This document shows positions 33,531 through 45,512 of a DNA stretch of 64,000 bases, in pieces. The number at the start of each line of letters is the position of its first letter. Within the stretch, counting starts at the first letter, position 1. The notes below the pieces were generated by a model. That model ran no database searches. It was not told the DNA's origin and saw only the letters and a list, made by a program, of their open reading frames with translations. Location: positions 1,984,001 through 2,048,000 of the forward strand of contig JBANDB010000015.1 in NCBI GenBank assembly GCA_037576215.1, in the 5' to 3' direction. Origin of the DNA: Armillaria gallica (taxonomy: Eukaryota > Basidiomycota > Agaricomycetes > Agaricales > Physalacriaceae). Made by a program: the position numbers and the translations under genes.

Positions 33531-35259
33531 GACTAATCCGTGGCTCAAACCTCCCAATGTGACGACCACCGTTTGGCCTAGCGAGAGGAAATATCGACCT
33601 GGTTTTTGGATGCCACATAGACGTACGATATCCTGCTCTGTGTATCGGTACGCATCACTCAAACAGAGCTGATGCCTGCAATAAACTTTACCGCAGCCAC
33701 TACCATCTTCCTAGCCAACAGTAGCATGTCTGATCTTGAATCTCCTGTGTTCGTTGTGTTCGAAGGGGTTGCTGGTGTTTCTTCCATTGCTTCCATAGGC
33801 TATAGCGCTTCCTTGGGAACAGATCGCTGAAGTTGGCGGTTGTTAAACGGCAGCAGCATCCAAGCCGATTGCCAAAGTCAAATCTTCATTTTTGATTCAA
33901 CCTTAGCCTCGAACTTTCTCTTGGCACTTCGGGGTAGGAATTTGGCGTCGGTTTTTGGTTTGAACTCCAGCCCCACTTCCTTCATTTATTTCCCTCCTTC
34001 CTTCTCTCTTATTCTTACTCTCGACGTTTCCAGACCCTCAGACGCAGGAATTTCCGGAACGAGTGGGCCGTGGTGCTCGCTGATTCCCACAGCGTGAATT
34101 TGAACCACCACCGTTGAAGTCTTTTGATACCTGTGCCTTCTTTTCTACATGCTTATCTTGCGCATTGAACATTCAACGACTTGAGTCCTTTTCGCTATTA
34201 AAGGTGCATAGTCACAATTTTGGAATTGAATAGCTTGCTCACAGGCACAACGACATGATCCTTAGAGTTGACGCAGAGGATACATGGCAACGATCGAGCT
34301 CGGTATCTGGGCGGATTAGCGAGGAGATGATTGGACTCGAGGTAAGGACTTGACATCTCTTGTTGGTTTTGGGTGTTAACTCTGTTTTTAAAGGCGGTAA
34401 AGATCTCGTGGGAAGATGTGGTGTTCAATAATGAGCAGCGGTAGGCTGATTTACTCTAATTTTCTTACGCTAGCTAAGTGTCAGTGCAGAATACATGTCT
34501 CTGCTTGATGCGACCACCTAGGACTAGTACCAGCTGTTTGAGCACGGAGAAAAACATGCATGATCATGACGATGGTGAGCTTTTTTCTCTTCGCCTGAGA
34601 CGACCTGAAGTTTGTGTTAGACTTAGACGCATCCTTTTCTGGCAAGGCTTGAACAAAGGTTAGGATACGTTCACTGTGTATGGATAGAGGAATCGAAAGT
34701 GCGTTTACAATATTATGCATTCCTCATCCACCTAACTACATGCAGTGTAGGTAGCGTGCAGATCTGCACCTATGGCGAGTTTGTTCGGAAAACTCCCAAG
34801 ACCCCCCTCCACCCAAATGCACATCCACCGAGCAAGCCAAAGCTTCTGCCACGATCCCCACTAACTGTACCATCCTTCATGTCGCCGTGCCAGGCATCTT
34901 TCTTACCTAGCGGTCTGATGAGGGACACCGTGCTCGAGTCGGCACTCTTGCAAACAGGGAATGATGTTCGACGGCAGAGGGGAGGAAGGAAGGGAATGAC
35001 AGAGATGCCCTCTTGAGAGAGTGAAGAGTGGAGGGGAATGATAGGGTCGGGAGGGTTGTCATGAACATTCTGATTATTCGCACGGAGAATAGGAGGGCCT
35101 GGACGAACAGATGGGAGACAGCTTTTGTTAAATTTTAGCGAGAGAGGGTGTTGAGTGCAGACTGTGATTTTCATTCTTAATTCGTGTCTTTGATCCTAGT
35201 TCCATAAATTACCATGATGGAAGAGACTGTGACATTAAATAACTTGTTGATATCTATAT
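33531..35259. other. Non-coding part of duplication unit 2
   Basis: Parallels 22451-24245 with the same splice-like punctuation and short open stretches. No gene was called, because frames are not conserved between the two units. Confidence 0.35.
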
Positions 35260-38200
35260 TTACAAGTAGTTTTTAAAGGATGACAGAAGAATAAACTGAA
35301 CACTGATAGCAATGAATATGATAATGAGAGCCCGTGCACTAATATCATACCGCACAATGGAAACGATCTCCGTCTTGGTCGGGGCCTCGCCAGCCTGCAC
35401 TTCCTTAGTGATGCTTCCCATGGCCACGTCAGTACCGCATGGTGCAGAGTCATGCTCTTGACTCAATATCGGACCCGTATTGTCCGATATGACTGACGTG
35501 GGCCCCGAGGACTGGGACTGAGATGTTGTGCCATTTAACATCCATTCTGTTGCATGTCTCTCAGTAAAATACCTGCTGTGTACCAAGACCTACTCACCTC
35601 CCGTAGAAGGGTCAAGGATTTCAAGGAGTGGCCACCCGAAATACTCGCATACATCGGTGCCGTCGCACGTGGGATCGAATCCGTGCTCAGCATTCAACTC
35701 GGGTATGGTTGAGCGTACCATGTCCTTCAGGAGGTCAGTCCACTCTGTCAGCGACTCGTAGCCTTCGACTTTGACAGTAAAAATATCTTCCTCCTCCAAC
35801 GAATCCATGCCACAAACTCGGGAACAAGATATGGTGGGCAAGGATTTAATTGTATTGGTATCATAGTCAATGATGGGGGCAGTTATCGACAATGAGAGCG
35901 CGCAATGGTACTGGTCCTTTGCGTTGCAGATATGACAGAAATTGTTGACCTCCCCCTCCTTTGGGGAAAGTAGAATGTCAAAGTACACATCTAAGTGTGT
36001 ACAATGCAGTCAGCGGTTGTTTCAAGCTGAACCAGATGCCCACCTTCAACGATATATGCTTCCAAATCACTAGCATAGCCCTTAGAGCGAAGACATGAGT
36101 CTAGCTTGGAAGTCTGTGCAATCCGTGATTTTGCAATCTCATCAGAATCTTCCGAACACGTATGGATGCTAATCTTAAAGTTTCTGATAACATCGTCCCA
36201 TGAAAGCCCGATGGACACCGACCCACTGACAATCAACAATTAGCAGCATCAAACATTGATCGACTGAATGACAAACTTGTCAAACGACGGATTAACGACT
36301 GCCCTCAATGGCCCTTTTCTCAAGGAAATATCCCACTTCCACCCGCGCGGTGAGGGCTGGGCTCTCCCAACTAAAACTCGGCGTTGACCCCGCCGAGAAT
36401 AGACTATACTGCCCGGCGCATATAAGGCCTCTTTGCACAGGGACCCGAAGAAAGGATCATCTAGCTGGTATTGTGGGGGTTGGAGTCGGTGCCGGTCGAA
36501 GGTTTGCTTCCACGCTTTCTTATTGGTTCCAGCATGCCGATAACAAAAGGCAATAGGTTCATAACAATATTGTAAATTGCCCTTCCGCAAACTTGGCGAT
36601 GACTTCCATCTGCTGACTTGACTGTGAAGTGGCTTGGCTGATCGGTGATCTGGCATATCCCAGCAGAGGCTATATTTGCCATGTTCTGTATAGAAGAATT
36701 GGAACGGGCCCAGGAAGTAATTAGTATAGCAAAATGGGTCTCCAAACACGACTTTCCCATATTTGTTGACATAGGGTTGTCGTTCCATGTCGTCCTTCAA
36801 AACGATTATTACGCAAAGAAAATCATTCATGATTCACTGACCGGGCCGAAAACGTGGTAAAGTCCAAGACCTGAATATCTATGGCTTTCCATCGGTAAAA
36901 TCCCCGAGACCGACTGTAGGAATGGGTATTGACCTTTGGCCAAGGGTAACTCTTGTCAGACGTACCTGTAGATCTTGATACTGAATGATGATACACCGGG
37001 AGGTCAGCCGCTTCACTCAAAAACACGGAGAATAGCCTTTACCAATTCAGAAAAGAACTGTATGAACCGCGTCGCAGACAAGCCACGCAGATAACGGTTG
37101 TAAGGGACTTGTGTTGTGCCTGCCCACAGGAATTAATGGCAGAGGACAGATGGAAGGAGCAACACCTTACCATGAAGAAGAAATATGATCGCAGGAAGAT
37201 CAGGTGATCTGCATACACCAAAGATTTGAGGAAGGTTTGGATGCCTATTGTCGAGAGGGGTACGGTTCAGTCAGCTACACAGAAACAGAAAGGCGAACCT
37301 TTGTTTCTTCAAAAAATCAAGGTCCTGATCAAGTTGCTAGAATACAGAGCATGTGGACCTTGACAATGACACAGGGTAGGATACACTCACCTTCATTGCG
37401 TTCTCTCTGTTATCGCCAGAAGTTTGATATTTGCGAATGACTTTCTGTGTATCACTGTTCTCAATGGTGCAATAACTGTCTTGGTATCTAACGGTACGGT
37501 ACTTCGTCAATGAACGAGTCACTGGTGCGATTATGTGGATGTTGCCTGGAATGATATCCCATATCTGTAAATGTTGAATGACAGGAGTGGAATGACTGAA
37601 AATCACATACCGATCCCTTATAAAGACCCCGTTGTCGTAAACTTGCCGAAATATTTTGCATGTCCTCGCTCTGCCGAACACCCAAGGTGCGTATTTCTTC
37701 GATATTGTCCTTGATGGTTGTGATATTCCTCTCTGATGCCACCATGGAACCTGTCAGAACATTGAATCCCGCAGTAACATCGCCACAGACATTGGAGAGA
37801 GTTAGGTGTGTCATGGTCGCCGTACGGATCTGCAGCCCATTCAAGAGTGGACGACGATGATGATAGGAAGCCACCTACTAGGAAGTCTTCCTTAGCCGCC
37901 TGTATTCGTTGTCTGTAAGCACTGATGTCCTCCGAGATCTTCTTGGCCTTCAAAAGATGCCGGATCCCGCTTGGTTTGCCTTCCTTGTTTAACTTTGAAA
38001 CCAAATCGCTCAGGTATCTGAGAACCGAAGGCTTGTAGGAGGCATAGATAGATAATGTGGGTCAACTCACATCTGAAAATCGAGACAGATATCTTTAAAA
38101 CACGAGGCGCTAGTCGGCCCATGGTCGATGACGGTGTCCCTTACGACAACCAGTGTAGTGACGATGCTCTCGGCCAATTCTTGCAGATCTTGTCTATTCT

Positions 38201-38380
38201 TTGCGGCACTCTGCAGGTCTCATTAGTGTGGAGACCAAGGAAAAAATAATGACATACCTCGATGGCCTCGAGAACGACTACCACGCACTGAGCAGCACCC
38301 GTGATAAAGGGAAATGGTGCCATCCCGCCTGCTGCAGCAGTCACCTTTGCGATCTTGAGAGATGCGTCAATACCAGACAT
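35260..38380 (-). CDS. MLKL_NTD/HeLo-like + pseudokinase protein with C-terminal TM, copy 2
   Basis: Minus-strand gene from ATG 38378-38380 (MSGIDASLKIAKVTAAAGGM). Exon 1 is 38258-38380, followed by exons encoding DLQELAESIVTTLVVVRDTV, YLSDLVSKLNKEGKPSGIRH, LLKAKKISEDISAYRQRIQ and SERNITTIKDNIEEIRTLG; this is a four-helix MLKL_NTD-like region (residues ~1-170). The kinase N-lobe-like region follows (WDIIPGNIHIIAPVTRSLTK, VIRKYQTSGDN, then a 54-nt intron and HPNLPQIFGVCRSPDLP). No HRD or DFG motif is seen. C-terminal blocks include YVNKYGKVVFGDPFC, GWKWDISLRKGPL and HGFDPTCDGTDVCEYFGWPL. The last exon is a Ser/Asp/Glu-rich linker and ARALIIIFIAISVQFILLSS, ending FKNYL at TAA 35260-35262: a single TM at the extreme C-terminus (tail-anchor-like). 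Compared with copy 1 this linker is ~150 nt longer. Several exon joins near 36.85-36.25 kb are approximate. A role in immunity or regulated death is inferred from the N-terminal family only. Confidence 0.65.
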
Positions 38381-39756
38381 GGTGGTGGAACAAGAGGACG
38401 TACAGATAAGCGCTATGCCGCATATGCACAACTTTATATACCGTCATGGCACCAGTACACTACGGATGATTGAGGCCGTTGTAAGAATTCATGAGAACGG
38501 TACGAGTCTTCTCATTGCACGGGAACATGGCGGAGATGATATATGCCATCATTCAAATGCTGCTGCTGTAGGCAAGGCGATGTCGTCTACCAGTTTTCAT
38601 GGCTCGATCGGTGCCAGAAGGATAAGCCTGGTATTGCGTGACTCGAGTCTGCCTACAAGAATTGCCAATCTTCCACACTGTCCATGGAAATCCCCGACAG
38701 CGCCATATCATCCTCGGATCTAGTTTCTTTGAGTCTCGTCAATAGGCAATCTCCTTTTGGTCGTCCTGGTCCTGCTATATGACTCAGCACACTCATCAAT
38801 TAGCTGTGTTTCTGTGTTCGATGCCATGATGTCCAAATATAGTTCAGCCTCATATGTTCATTCTTCACTTTGGCCTTGAGACGGCAATCGCAAGATATAC
38901 AGCTCGTCTATTGCAGGTGAATCATGGTACAAATAGGATCAGCCCGTGTTTACATATGACTAGATGCGGTTGGCATCAGCGAAGAATACAGCTCGAACAG
39001 TGTTTACTCACATGTGATGCTTCTCAGCTACTTGGCCTGGGAGCAAGCGGCCAGGTATCAACCCTCTCTACGTGTACGACATTCTGAGCTGGCGTCTGCT
39101 GAATCCTGATCTGAAGTTCTGGAAGCTGTACAATAGGACCTCTTTCAAAACTATACCGGGTCCCAGAAAATCGATGTATTGAAGTACGCGATTCTCTTTA
39201 GCCGGATTCCTGGAGCTGTAAATGGACCTTATCAAAAAAAGATTTGGAACACGAACCTTGATAGAAATCTGCTGTAGAAAACAGCTGGAAGACAACAAAA
39301 CCAATCCGCCATCAACGGCATATACTCAGGTCCGGATACCGTCTTCAAGAAAAGAGAAATGTTCTCCAGTTGTCCGGGAACATTTGTGCGCGAGAATGCG
39401 AGTTTCTTCGGAAGTTTTAGGTCCTTCGGGGTACCGGAAGTGGCGGTGTGAAGGGAAATATAGAACAATTCTTCAGAGATTCTGAGGGTCGTTGTAACAC
39501 CTCCTTCGTAAACGGGAGTAGATGGCTGAAGTTACTGTCGATTAGTGGTCGTTGAAACAGAAGTGGCATCCGGACCGATTGCCAAAGTCGCGCCTCTTTG
39601 AGTTCACTTTTCCTTTCCACCACGACGATTGCTGAGAAGAGGCGATGTCATTCAAGTTGTCTCTTCGAGACAGAGAACGTATGCGATAGAATGTATGTTA
39701 TAAGTTGGACTGTTAGATGGATACTCTGTACGTGTATTGCAACTGGATCGGTGATG
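38381..39756. other. Upstream region of copy 2 pseudokinase gene; no gene called
   Basis: To about 39560 this is the tail of duplication unit 2. It holds the promoter of the pseudokinase gene on the minus strand. Open frames at 38301-38723 and 39222-39485 (plus) are not conserved in unit 1 and lack domains. Confidence 0.35.
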
Positions 39757-40080
39757 TCATTCAGTAAAATCTGCAATCGAGCCCGAACCAACTCCTCTGC
39801 AAGTAATGAAACAGTACGACACATCCACTCCCAACAGGTTCGTTGTCGGAATCGTTGATCGGCTCGTGCTAGTTACGAATGACCCCCGTGTCTTGGTAGT
39901 TCGTAATCTCTTCATGTTGATGGAAGACGGCCATCGCACGGTATCCACGCCTTTGTTGCTGCCCCGATACCCCAGATCTGCAAGCTTGAGGACAACTTTC
40001 TCGTCGCCTGAGTGTCTCTGAATTAGTACGACGGTGCCAACGGTGATGGGTTCGAGGTGTTCGATCTTGGACACGTCCGG
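39757..40080 (-). pseudogene. Kinase-like N-terminal fragment, inverted copy 3
   Basis: On the minus strand HLEPITVGTVVLIQRHSGDE and VVLKLADLGYRG match the N-terminal part of the same kinase-like family as copies 1, 2 and 4. Only ~100 codons remain and the orientation is opposite to copies 1 and 2. The 300 bp to 40380 hold nothing recognised. Confidence 0.5.
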
Positions 40081-40379
40081 ATGGTAGCGTCTCAGAAAGT
40101 AGTCTCTTCCGTTGCGGTGAGGTTTGGAAACATCGGGGTATGCTGGTTATATAGTAATGGATTGACACGAGCTTTGCCGTGCTTGCACCAAAAATGCGAA
40201 GGAGAGGAATGGCAGTGACGGCCGCCGTGGTAGTGATTTGTGTCTTCATTTTTGGACCCAGATGGTATGCAAGATAGTCGGCACATCAGATGCGTTGCAA
40301 GCGACATCGACCATTGATATGCAGGCAGACCCCAAAGATGGTCGTGTCGTTTCGGGATGGATCATAGGATAGTCATGTC

Positions 40380-41350
40380 CTAGTCATAGATAGGCCTGCA
40401 ACGGGCTCCCGGTCGTATCCTCCACTGGTGCACCTTCTCTCTCACCCCTTGGCAGTCTTTATCCAAAACTCTTTCAAACGTCACCCTGCGGAAGTCCTCA
40501 GGTATACCTTCAATGTATTCGTTGAATACCAGAGGATCCTTATAGTGCGGGTCCGACATCTCGTACGGCGTCGTAGAAGGCCCATCCTCAGGATTCATGT
40601 GACGTGTGTCTGGAGACCCCCCGACGACACTCGACCACTCTTCATCGCCGAGTTCAGGCTCTCTGCCTGTCCAAAGTTGATGATGACTGGAGAACGGCTC
40701 CCGTCCTGCAGAACGACATTCCCAATGCGAATGTCATTGTGCAAGACCCAGTTCTCGGCCTCGAGAGCACGGAGCGCCTCTATGATGTGACTGGGGATCC
40801 TCTCTGCTTCTCGCATCGAGACGTCAACACCTGGTTTGAGCTTCGCCATGCCAACGCCAGGGATATCCTCGAAAACGAGTCCTTGAACAACATCGGTGAT
40901 GGGATGAGGGGGAGCAGACCTGGGAGTAATACAAAGACGAACGATGCCGAAAAGACGGGGAATATAACGGCCTTGCAGTCGGTGCAGAAGTCGATATGCA
41001 GCAAGTTCGGTGGTGCGACACCTTGTAACGGCAAGTGGAGACCTCCCTCATCCAGTCCTCCCAAACCTTGGTGTCAGACCGGTTCTCGTCATCGCGTACA
41101 AGTTTGAACCAGTTGGGCGCCACGCCCTCTGGGTTTCACGTACGGCGTGTTGCAGATGTCCTTCGAGGGAAGGCAACCACCGCGATATCCCAGTCTACGA
41201 TCTGCAAGCTTTAGAATAGTCTTCTCGTTATCGGAGTGTCGCCGAACGAGCAGCACGACGGCAGATGTGAATGGCTCGAAGCGCTTGATGACTGTGGCTG
41301 CTCAAGATCCAAAAGTATTCGAGCCTTCCCTTGGATTGAACGTCGAGGAT
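40380..41350 (-). pseudogene. Kinase-like domain relic, inverted copy 4 (best preserved)
   Basis: Minus strand, from EPFTSAVVLLVRRHSDNEKT and ILKLADRRLGYRGG near 41.27-41.19 kb. After a frame change it reads continuously through ELAAYRLLHRLQGRYIPRLF, HPITDVVQGLVFEDIPGVGM, EAERIPSHIIEALRALEAEN, the catalytic loop WVLHNDIRIGNVVL with HND and Asn kept, and VIINFGQAE (DFG changed to NFG). A C-terminal part with DPHYKDPLVFNEYIEGIPED and EKVHQWRIRPGARCR ends at 40380. At least two frame changes separate the three segments. This is the least damaged of the four relics and a guide to the ancestral protein. Confidence 0.65.
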
Positions 41351-42204
41351 CGTTCCGGGTACATGCCGCTGTAAAACGCAAATCAACACGAGTATCGAAA
41401 GAAAATTGGTGTATTGCCGTACCTCTGAACGAAAATTCAGCGCCACCCACGATCCACTCGGGTAAAAAGCCTTGCAAGTCATGTCAGAGGACGAAGCAGG
41501 AAGTTAAGAGATGCGTGTCGATGGTGGCATCAGTGTAGACTAGGTTGCGCCATGCCAGGGCCATCGATGCCGCTTGATGATCGCCGTCGCAGTGCAAGAG
41601 TGGCACGTGTTCAGGATCAACCCTGACCGTGACCGTACTCCATTCATTCCTTGCTTTGCTACCCTTCGACAATGCTTATTTCCGCCATCCCGTCTCAGTG
41701 CCACGATTTCGACAAGTTTGACAAGCGAATTTGTACCTTTTTGGGTCCAACAAGGGTTCAAATCAAAAATTTGCATGTATGCTAGCCCACTTCTCTGCAT
41801 AACAACACGAGGATTCGCTCAAGCGACGGCTTCTGTGATCTGGGAGATATGCGGCTAGTAGTAAATGTGCGTTGAACATGTATATTCTTTTTCGTATTCA
41901 TTGACCTTCCAGCGCATGCAGAGTTGATAGGCAGCAGCAATGCGCCTTGCTTGGACCAGGTTGTCTATCTACAGACTCGCTCTCCTATTCTCATATGTAG
42001 CGGTGATGGAGGTTCGATTTGGTAGGCAGGGACTCGGACGGGGTTTGGGACAGGCTCGCTAGGGTATGTAAGCTTGCTTCCTGCGGCGTTTTCGTCACTG
42101 ACTCGGGCTTGTATAGCACGGACAAACATAGGAACGGGAAGCGATGAGCGGAAGAGACGGGAGGGTGTGTGCACGCCGAGGGAGGTGTATGGGATGGATA
42201 TGCA
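41351..42204. other. Intergenic stretch, no gene recognised
   Basis: Short overlapping frames on both strands with no domain. From about 42000 it begins to resemble the relic block that precedes the GPR1-like tails (gactcgggctt..., ggaacgggaa). Confidence 0.35.
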
Positions 42205-42430
42205 GTCAACGGGCGCATTCACAACTCTGGACGCATACTGCGCTGATACATCCAAGCTCTCCTCTGCCTTCGCCGTGTACCCGTTTTCTTGGATGATAGT
42301 CGCGGTTCTATTCTTGTCCGTCCCTTCCCTTCCCCTTATCGATGATTGCTAACCCCGATGTATGCAGCATTACCTCACTCCGCAAGTTCGCCTCGTTCAT
42401 TGCACTCTTCGGCTGTCTTTCGTCATCGTC
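42205..42430 (+). pseudogene. GPR1/FUN34/YaaH-like fragment, copy 2
   Basis: Reads GAFTTLDAYCADTSK, then AFAVYPFSWMIVAVLFL (a TM segment), an intron-like gtccgtccc...tgcag, and ITSLRKFASFIALFGCL (next TM), after which similarity to the other copies ends. It joins a leucine-rich open frame of different origin. This is the only copy that shows the upstream TM clearly, supporting the family assignment. Confidence 0.45.
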
Positions 42431-42479
42431 AGGAAGTTCTACAGAACGCTTTACGCACAATTACATCGTTTCGCGTCAC

Positions 42480-42748
42480 TTTCCCTATGCACTCCCGAAA
42501 CAATGACATTGCCAGATGTTCTCAACTTCCCGAACCTCAGGCATCTCACAATTACATTACCTGCTTCCTTCAATTTCCATTTGTTTTCCACGCCCACACT
42601 CGAGACTTGCTGTATCAGTTTTGACGACTATTCGCCTGCCTCCCTTGGCGAGCCCAACAAGTTGCTCCGCACATCCAACAGTCCTCCCTCTCCTCCAATC
42701 AACCGACGTTTTGTCGCCGCATTTCTAGAGGGAGGTTGGGATCGATAA
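42480..42748 (+). pseudogene. Leucine-rich, F-box/LRR-like fragment
   Basis: An open stretch reads LCTPETMTLPDVLNFPNLRH, LTITLPASFNFHLFSTPTLE and on to a stop at 42748. The spacing of PNLRHLTI and PTLETC repeats looks like the LRR part of basidiomycete F-box-type proteins. It abuts the GPR1-like fragment without an obvious start codon, so it is taken as a relic joined by rearrangement. Confidence 0.3.
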
Positions 42749-43690
42749 CGGAGATCAAGCAGGCGACGCTTGACTGGAAGCTGGAACAAGCAGACGAAGG
42801 GCAAAGGTACGTGATCCTTCCTGCGACTTGACTCTCACTGATGGCACCTTTTAAGAGGGCGGGTCACCAGGTTTGAGGCGCCCGTTGGGGTGTTGGGACA
42901 GTCTGGCATCGACTATTTCACCACTGAGACGGCTGGCGAGCAGGATTGATGGGTGAATAAGGTCATTGGGGCACCACCAGGGTACGTGTATTGATCTTAT
43001 AGGCTTTTTGCATGGCTGACTCGTGTCTTTGTAGGGTTTCGTTGGATGCGTGGAGGGATTTTTGGGTTAATAAGGTAAGGTATCTTTGATGACACCTCTA
43101 TTTGATACTAACGGCGCCCCCAAGACTACGGATAGTGCGAGATAGATGTACCAGGTAAGAGTTTTCTTGTCGGTTTTGCTTACGTTTAGCTAATTGGGAC
43201 TCGCGCAGATAGTGAAATAAAAGTTTATATTCTGTTAACATGGTGAGAGTGTGAAGTGAGAGCAACGATACGAAGACTTGAAGAGGTACAACAAATGGAA
43301 CGGTACGTGCACTGGACATATCCTTTGAATGCAGCTAACACGCGGATGGCAGGTGTGAATGAGTAGCGGAGGACGCGTTGAGGGTCGGTGCGGGACGGGA
43401 TTGGGGGGGTCATATTCTTTTATTAGCATGGATGGGCATGCATGCGAAGGGAGGGGTGGACGGGAGGGTGTGTCTATTAACAGCATGCAAGGATGGGGGA
43501 CGGTCGCATGGTCGGGAGTGCCCTCACCTTTTGGTGGAGGGAGGGACATTTTGGCAGGTGTCTTGCGGAAGTGAATTTCGCGACTCGGATGCATGCTAGC
43601 TCATCGACGGAAGCGGTTTGCGGACGTCGGATGCGAGGCCGAGCAGTCGCGAAGGATGCGGGACAAGGGTGTTTTGGCGGAGGATGGCAG
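42749..43690. other. Intergenic stretch, no gene recognised
   Basis: Contains G-rich simple sequence (43370-43560: gggacgggattgggggg and similar) and short frames on both strands. Antisense frames over the G-rich part are proline-rich and judged spurious. Confidence 0.35.
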
Positions 43691-45060
43691 GCAGTCTCGA
43701 AACTGGATTTCCAACAGCATGATTTGATTACCGGGTAAGGGAATGTGCACCGACTCTCGTTCTACATGGCTTAGCGTTCCTTTTCTTTCCCTAGGCTCAC
43801 CCTGCAACACACCGCCGACGATTTCTTCGATAGCTCGTTCGTTCACATCGCCTACGCAACAGTACGCGAATATCTCTATTTTTCTCACGTTTTGCTTATG
43901 CAGCATTCATCGGAAGGGCCCCGCAAGCTGGCGATAACATCTAGGTCCGTCGGATGGCAACAGACGTGCACGAATCGAAGAGATTACTGGGAGCGGGGTC
44001 CGAGTCGTTAGGCCTGGTAAGCCCTTCCTCAAACTGACTTGAACGCGGCTAACCAATCCTCTGGCCACTCAGGATTTCAAGGGAAATGGCGGACGATATT
44101 CTGGAGGGAGTGCTAGTTGTATGGGCGGAGGTGCGTGTATTGCTTTGTGAATGAGATTCGGCCTTGCTAATGTCGATCAAGTCCCCTCTCGATTGTTGCA
44201 TTCTGCGTCGATGGCGCGTCAATATCCCTCACGGTACGTAGCATTCCACATAGCTTTACCCCCACTTAGGCTGTCTTCTCAGAGGGACAGTTTACGTGCG
44301 TTGTGCCGTCGATAAGGGTGATGGGAACTCGATACGACAGCAGGAACTCGGGCGGGATTTGAGACGGGCTCGCTATGGTAGGCTTGCTTCCCGTAACGTT
44401 TTCATCACTGACTCGAGCATGTGCAGAATATGTTACGGTGGATAGAGATGCAGGCGGTACGGGTGTCTTCTATTTTTAGCTAGGATAGGAGGGAGAGCTC
44501 GTTAGAGAGACGTGACTCGGATGAGCCCGTCGACGGCGATAGTTTTCGGACCTCGGATGTGAGATACAGCATACATACAGGACGCATACGGCGCTGATGT
44601 AGCTGTGTACCTCTACATGTATGATCGTCACAGTTCTATTCTTGTTCGTCCCATTCATTTGCCTCACTGCTTATCGCTAACCCCAGTGTACGTAGCATCA
44701 CCTCGCTCCACAGCTTGCAAGTCTGCCTCGTTCATCGTCCTCTACGGCTGTCTTCCTGTCACGTCTATGCTTCCCGCCTGTTAGGAGTTGTCCTCTGTCC
44801 ACAAGGCTATCATCCGCACTGAGTATGTTTTTTCTCTCCTCCTTCTCTCCCTTAGCTCACACTTTCCCAGTTTCGCAATGCTCGTGTTTGGTATCATCGC
44901 CGCCTTCATCGCATACTACGTCAGCCTCTCCGAATTGCTCGCATCAGAGCCCGAAGCAGTTAGTACCGTACTCCCAATTGGCGCATCCAAGCTCCTTAAC
45001 TTTAGTATACCTCCATTTGCTGTACGCATTCTCGGCATCAAATACCACGATCTATCATAA
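43691..45060 (+). pseudogene. Relic block copy with GPR1/FUN34/YaaH-like C-terminal tail (copy 3)
   Basis: The first part (43691-44560) matches 19.22-20.15 kb and 49.40-50.15 kb: the same splice-like punctuation and decayed exons (RRMATDVH, LLGAGSES) with added stops. The end carries the best-preserved transporter tail: an intron-like segment from ~44823, then FGIIAAFIAYYVSLSELLA and EPEAVSTVLPIGASKLLNF, the last TM and C-terminus typical of the GPR1/FUN34/YaaH family. No complete gene is present. It lies immediately upstream of DUF6535 copy 2. Confidence 0.5.
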
Positions 45061-45512
45061 CGACCGTCCATTCCACGCGTCCTCAATTTCAACCATAGTT
45101 TACAATGATGCCCGTGCTATCATTATAATACGATAATATGGTGTGTACAAATATCATAAACACTGTACTCCCACTGCAACTACCTTCGTCTCATCTAGAT
45201 TATGTATCTGGACTCGAGCGCAAGTAAGGTGGTAGTTCTCTCCGTGTGATAAGCCAGACTGAGAATACCACTAGGCTGCTCTTGGCACAAACAATTACCG
45301 TACGTGTTGGTGTCACCAGTTATGAACTTGGATGTGTTTCCGGGACAGCACAACACGAGCATACAGCGCTTTGACAGCGATAAAGTTCAATCAAACGGCA
45401 CCAACAAGCACTTGGCGCCTTTTTGTTCTTGACAGCGACTACATTCTCCCAAGTGAGTCCTTTGTGCTTTGGATGTCAATGATACTAACTTGATCTCTAT
45501 CGATTTTCAAGC
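45061..45512 (+). promoter_or_regulatory. Upstream region of DUF6535 copy 2 with likely 5'-UTR intron
   Basis: This 452-bp stretch precedes the start codon. A gtgagtcc at about 45452 and ttttcaag just before 45512 look like a 5'-UTR intron, with a tactaact branch-point-like sequence at 45484. A comparable gtgagc...ttttcag arrangement precedes copy 3 (55660-55712). Confidence 0.4.

Larger units (their letters stand above)
32130..39560. repeat. Tandem segmental duplication, unit 2
   Basis: Second copy of the segment at ~20990-28350, same orientation and gene order. The MLKL_NTD-like/pseudokinase gene in this unit has the longer C-terminal region and appears the better preserved of the two; the kinase relic is more decayed. 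Confidence 0.75.

Noticed and set aside
43235..43594. Proline-rich 119-codon minus-strand frame
   Set aside because: It lies opposite G-rich simple sequence and competes with several equally open frames; composition explains the openness.
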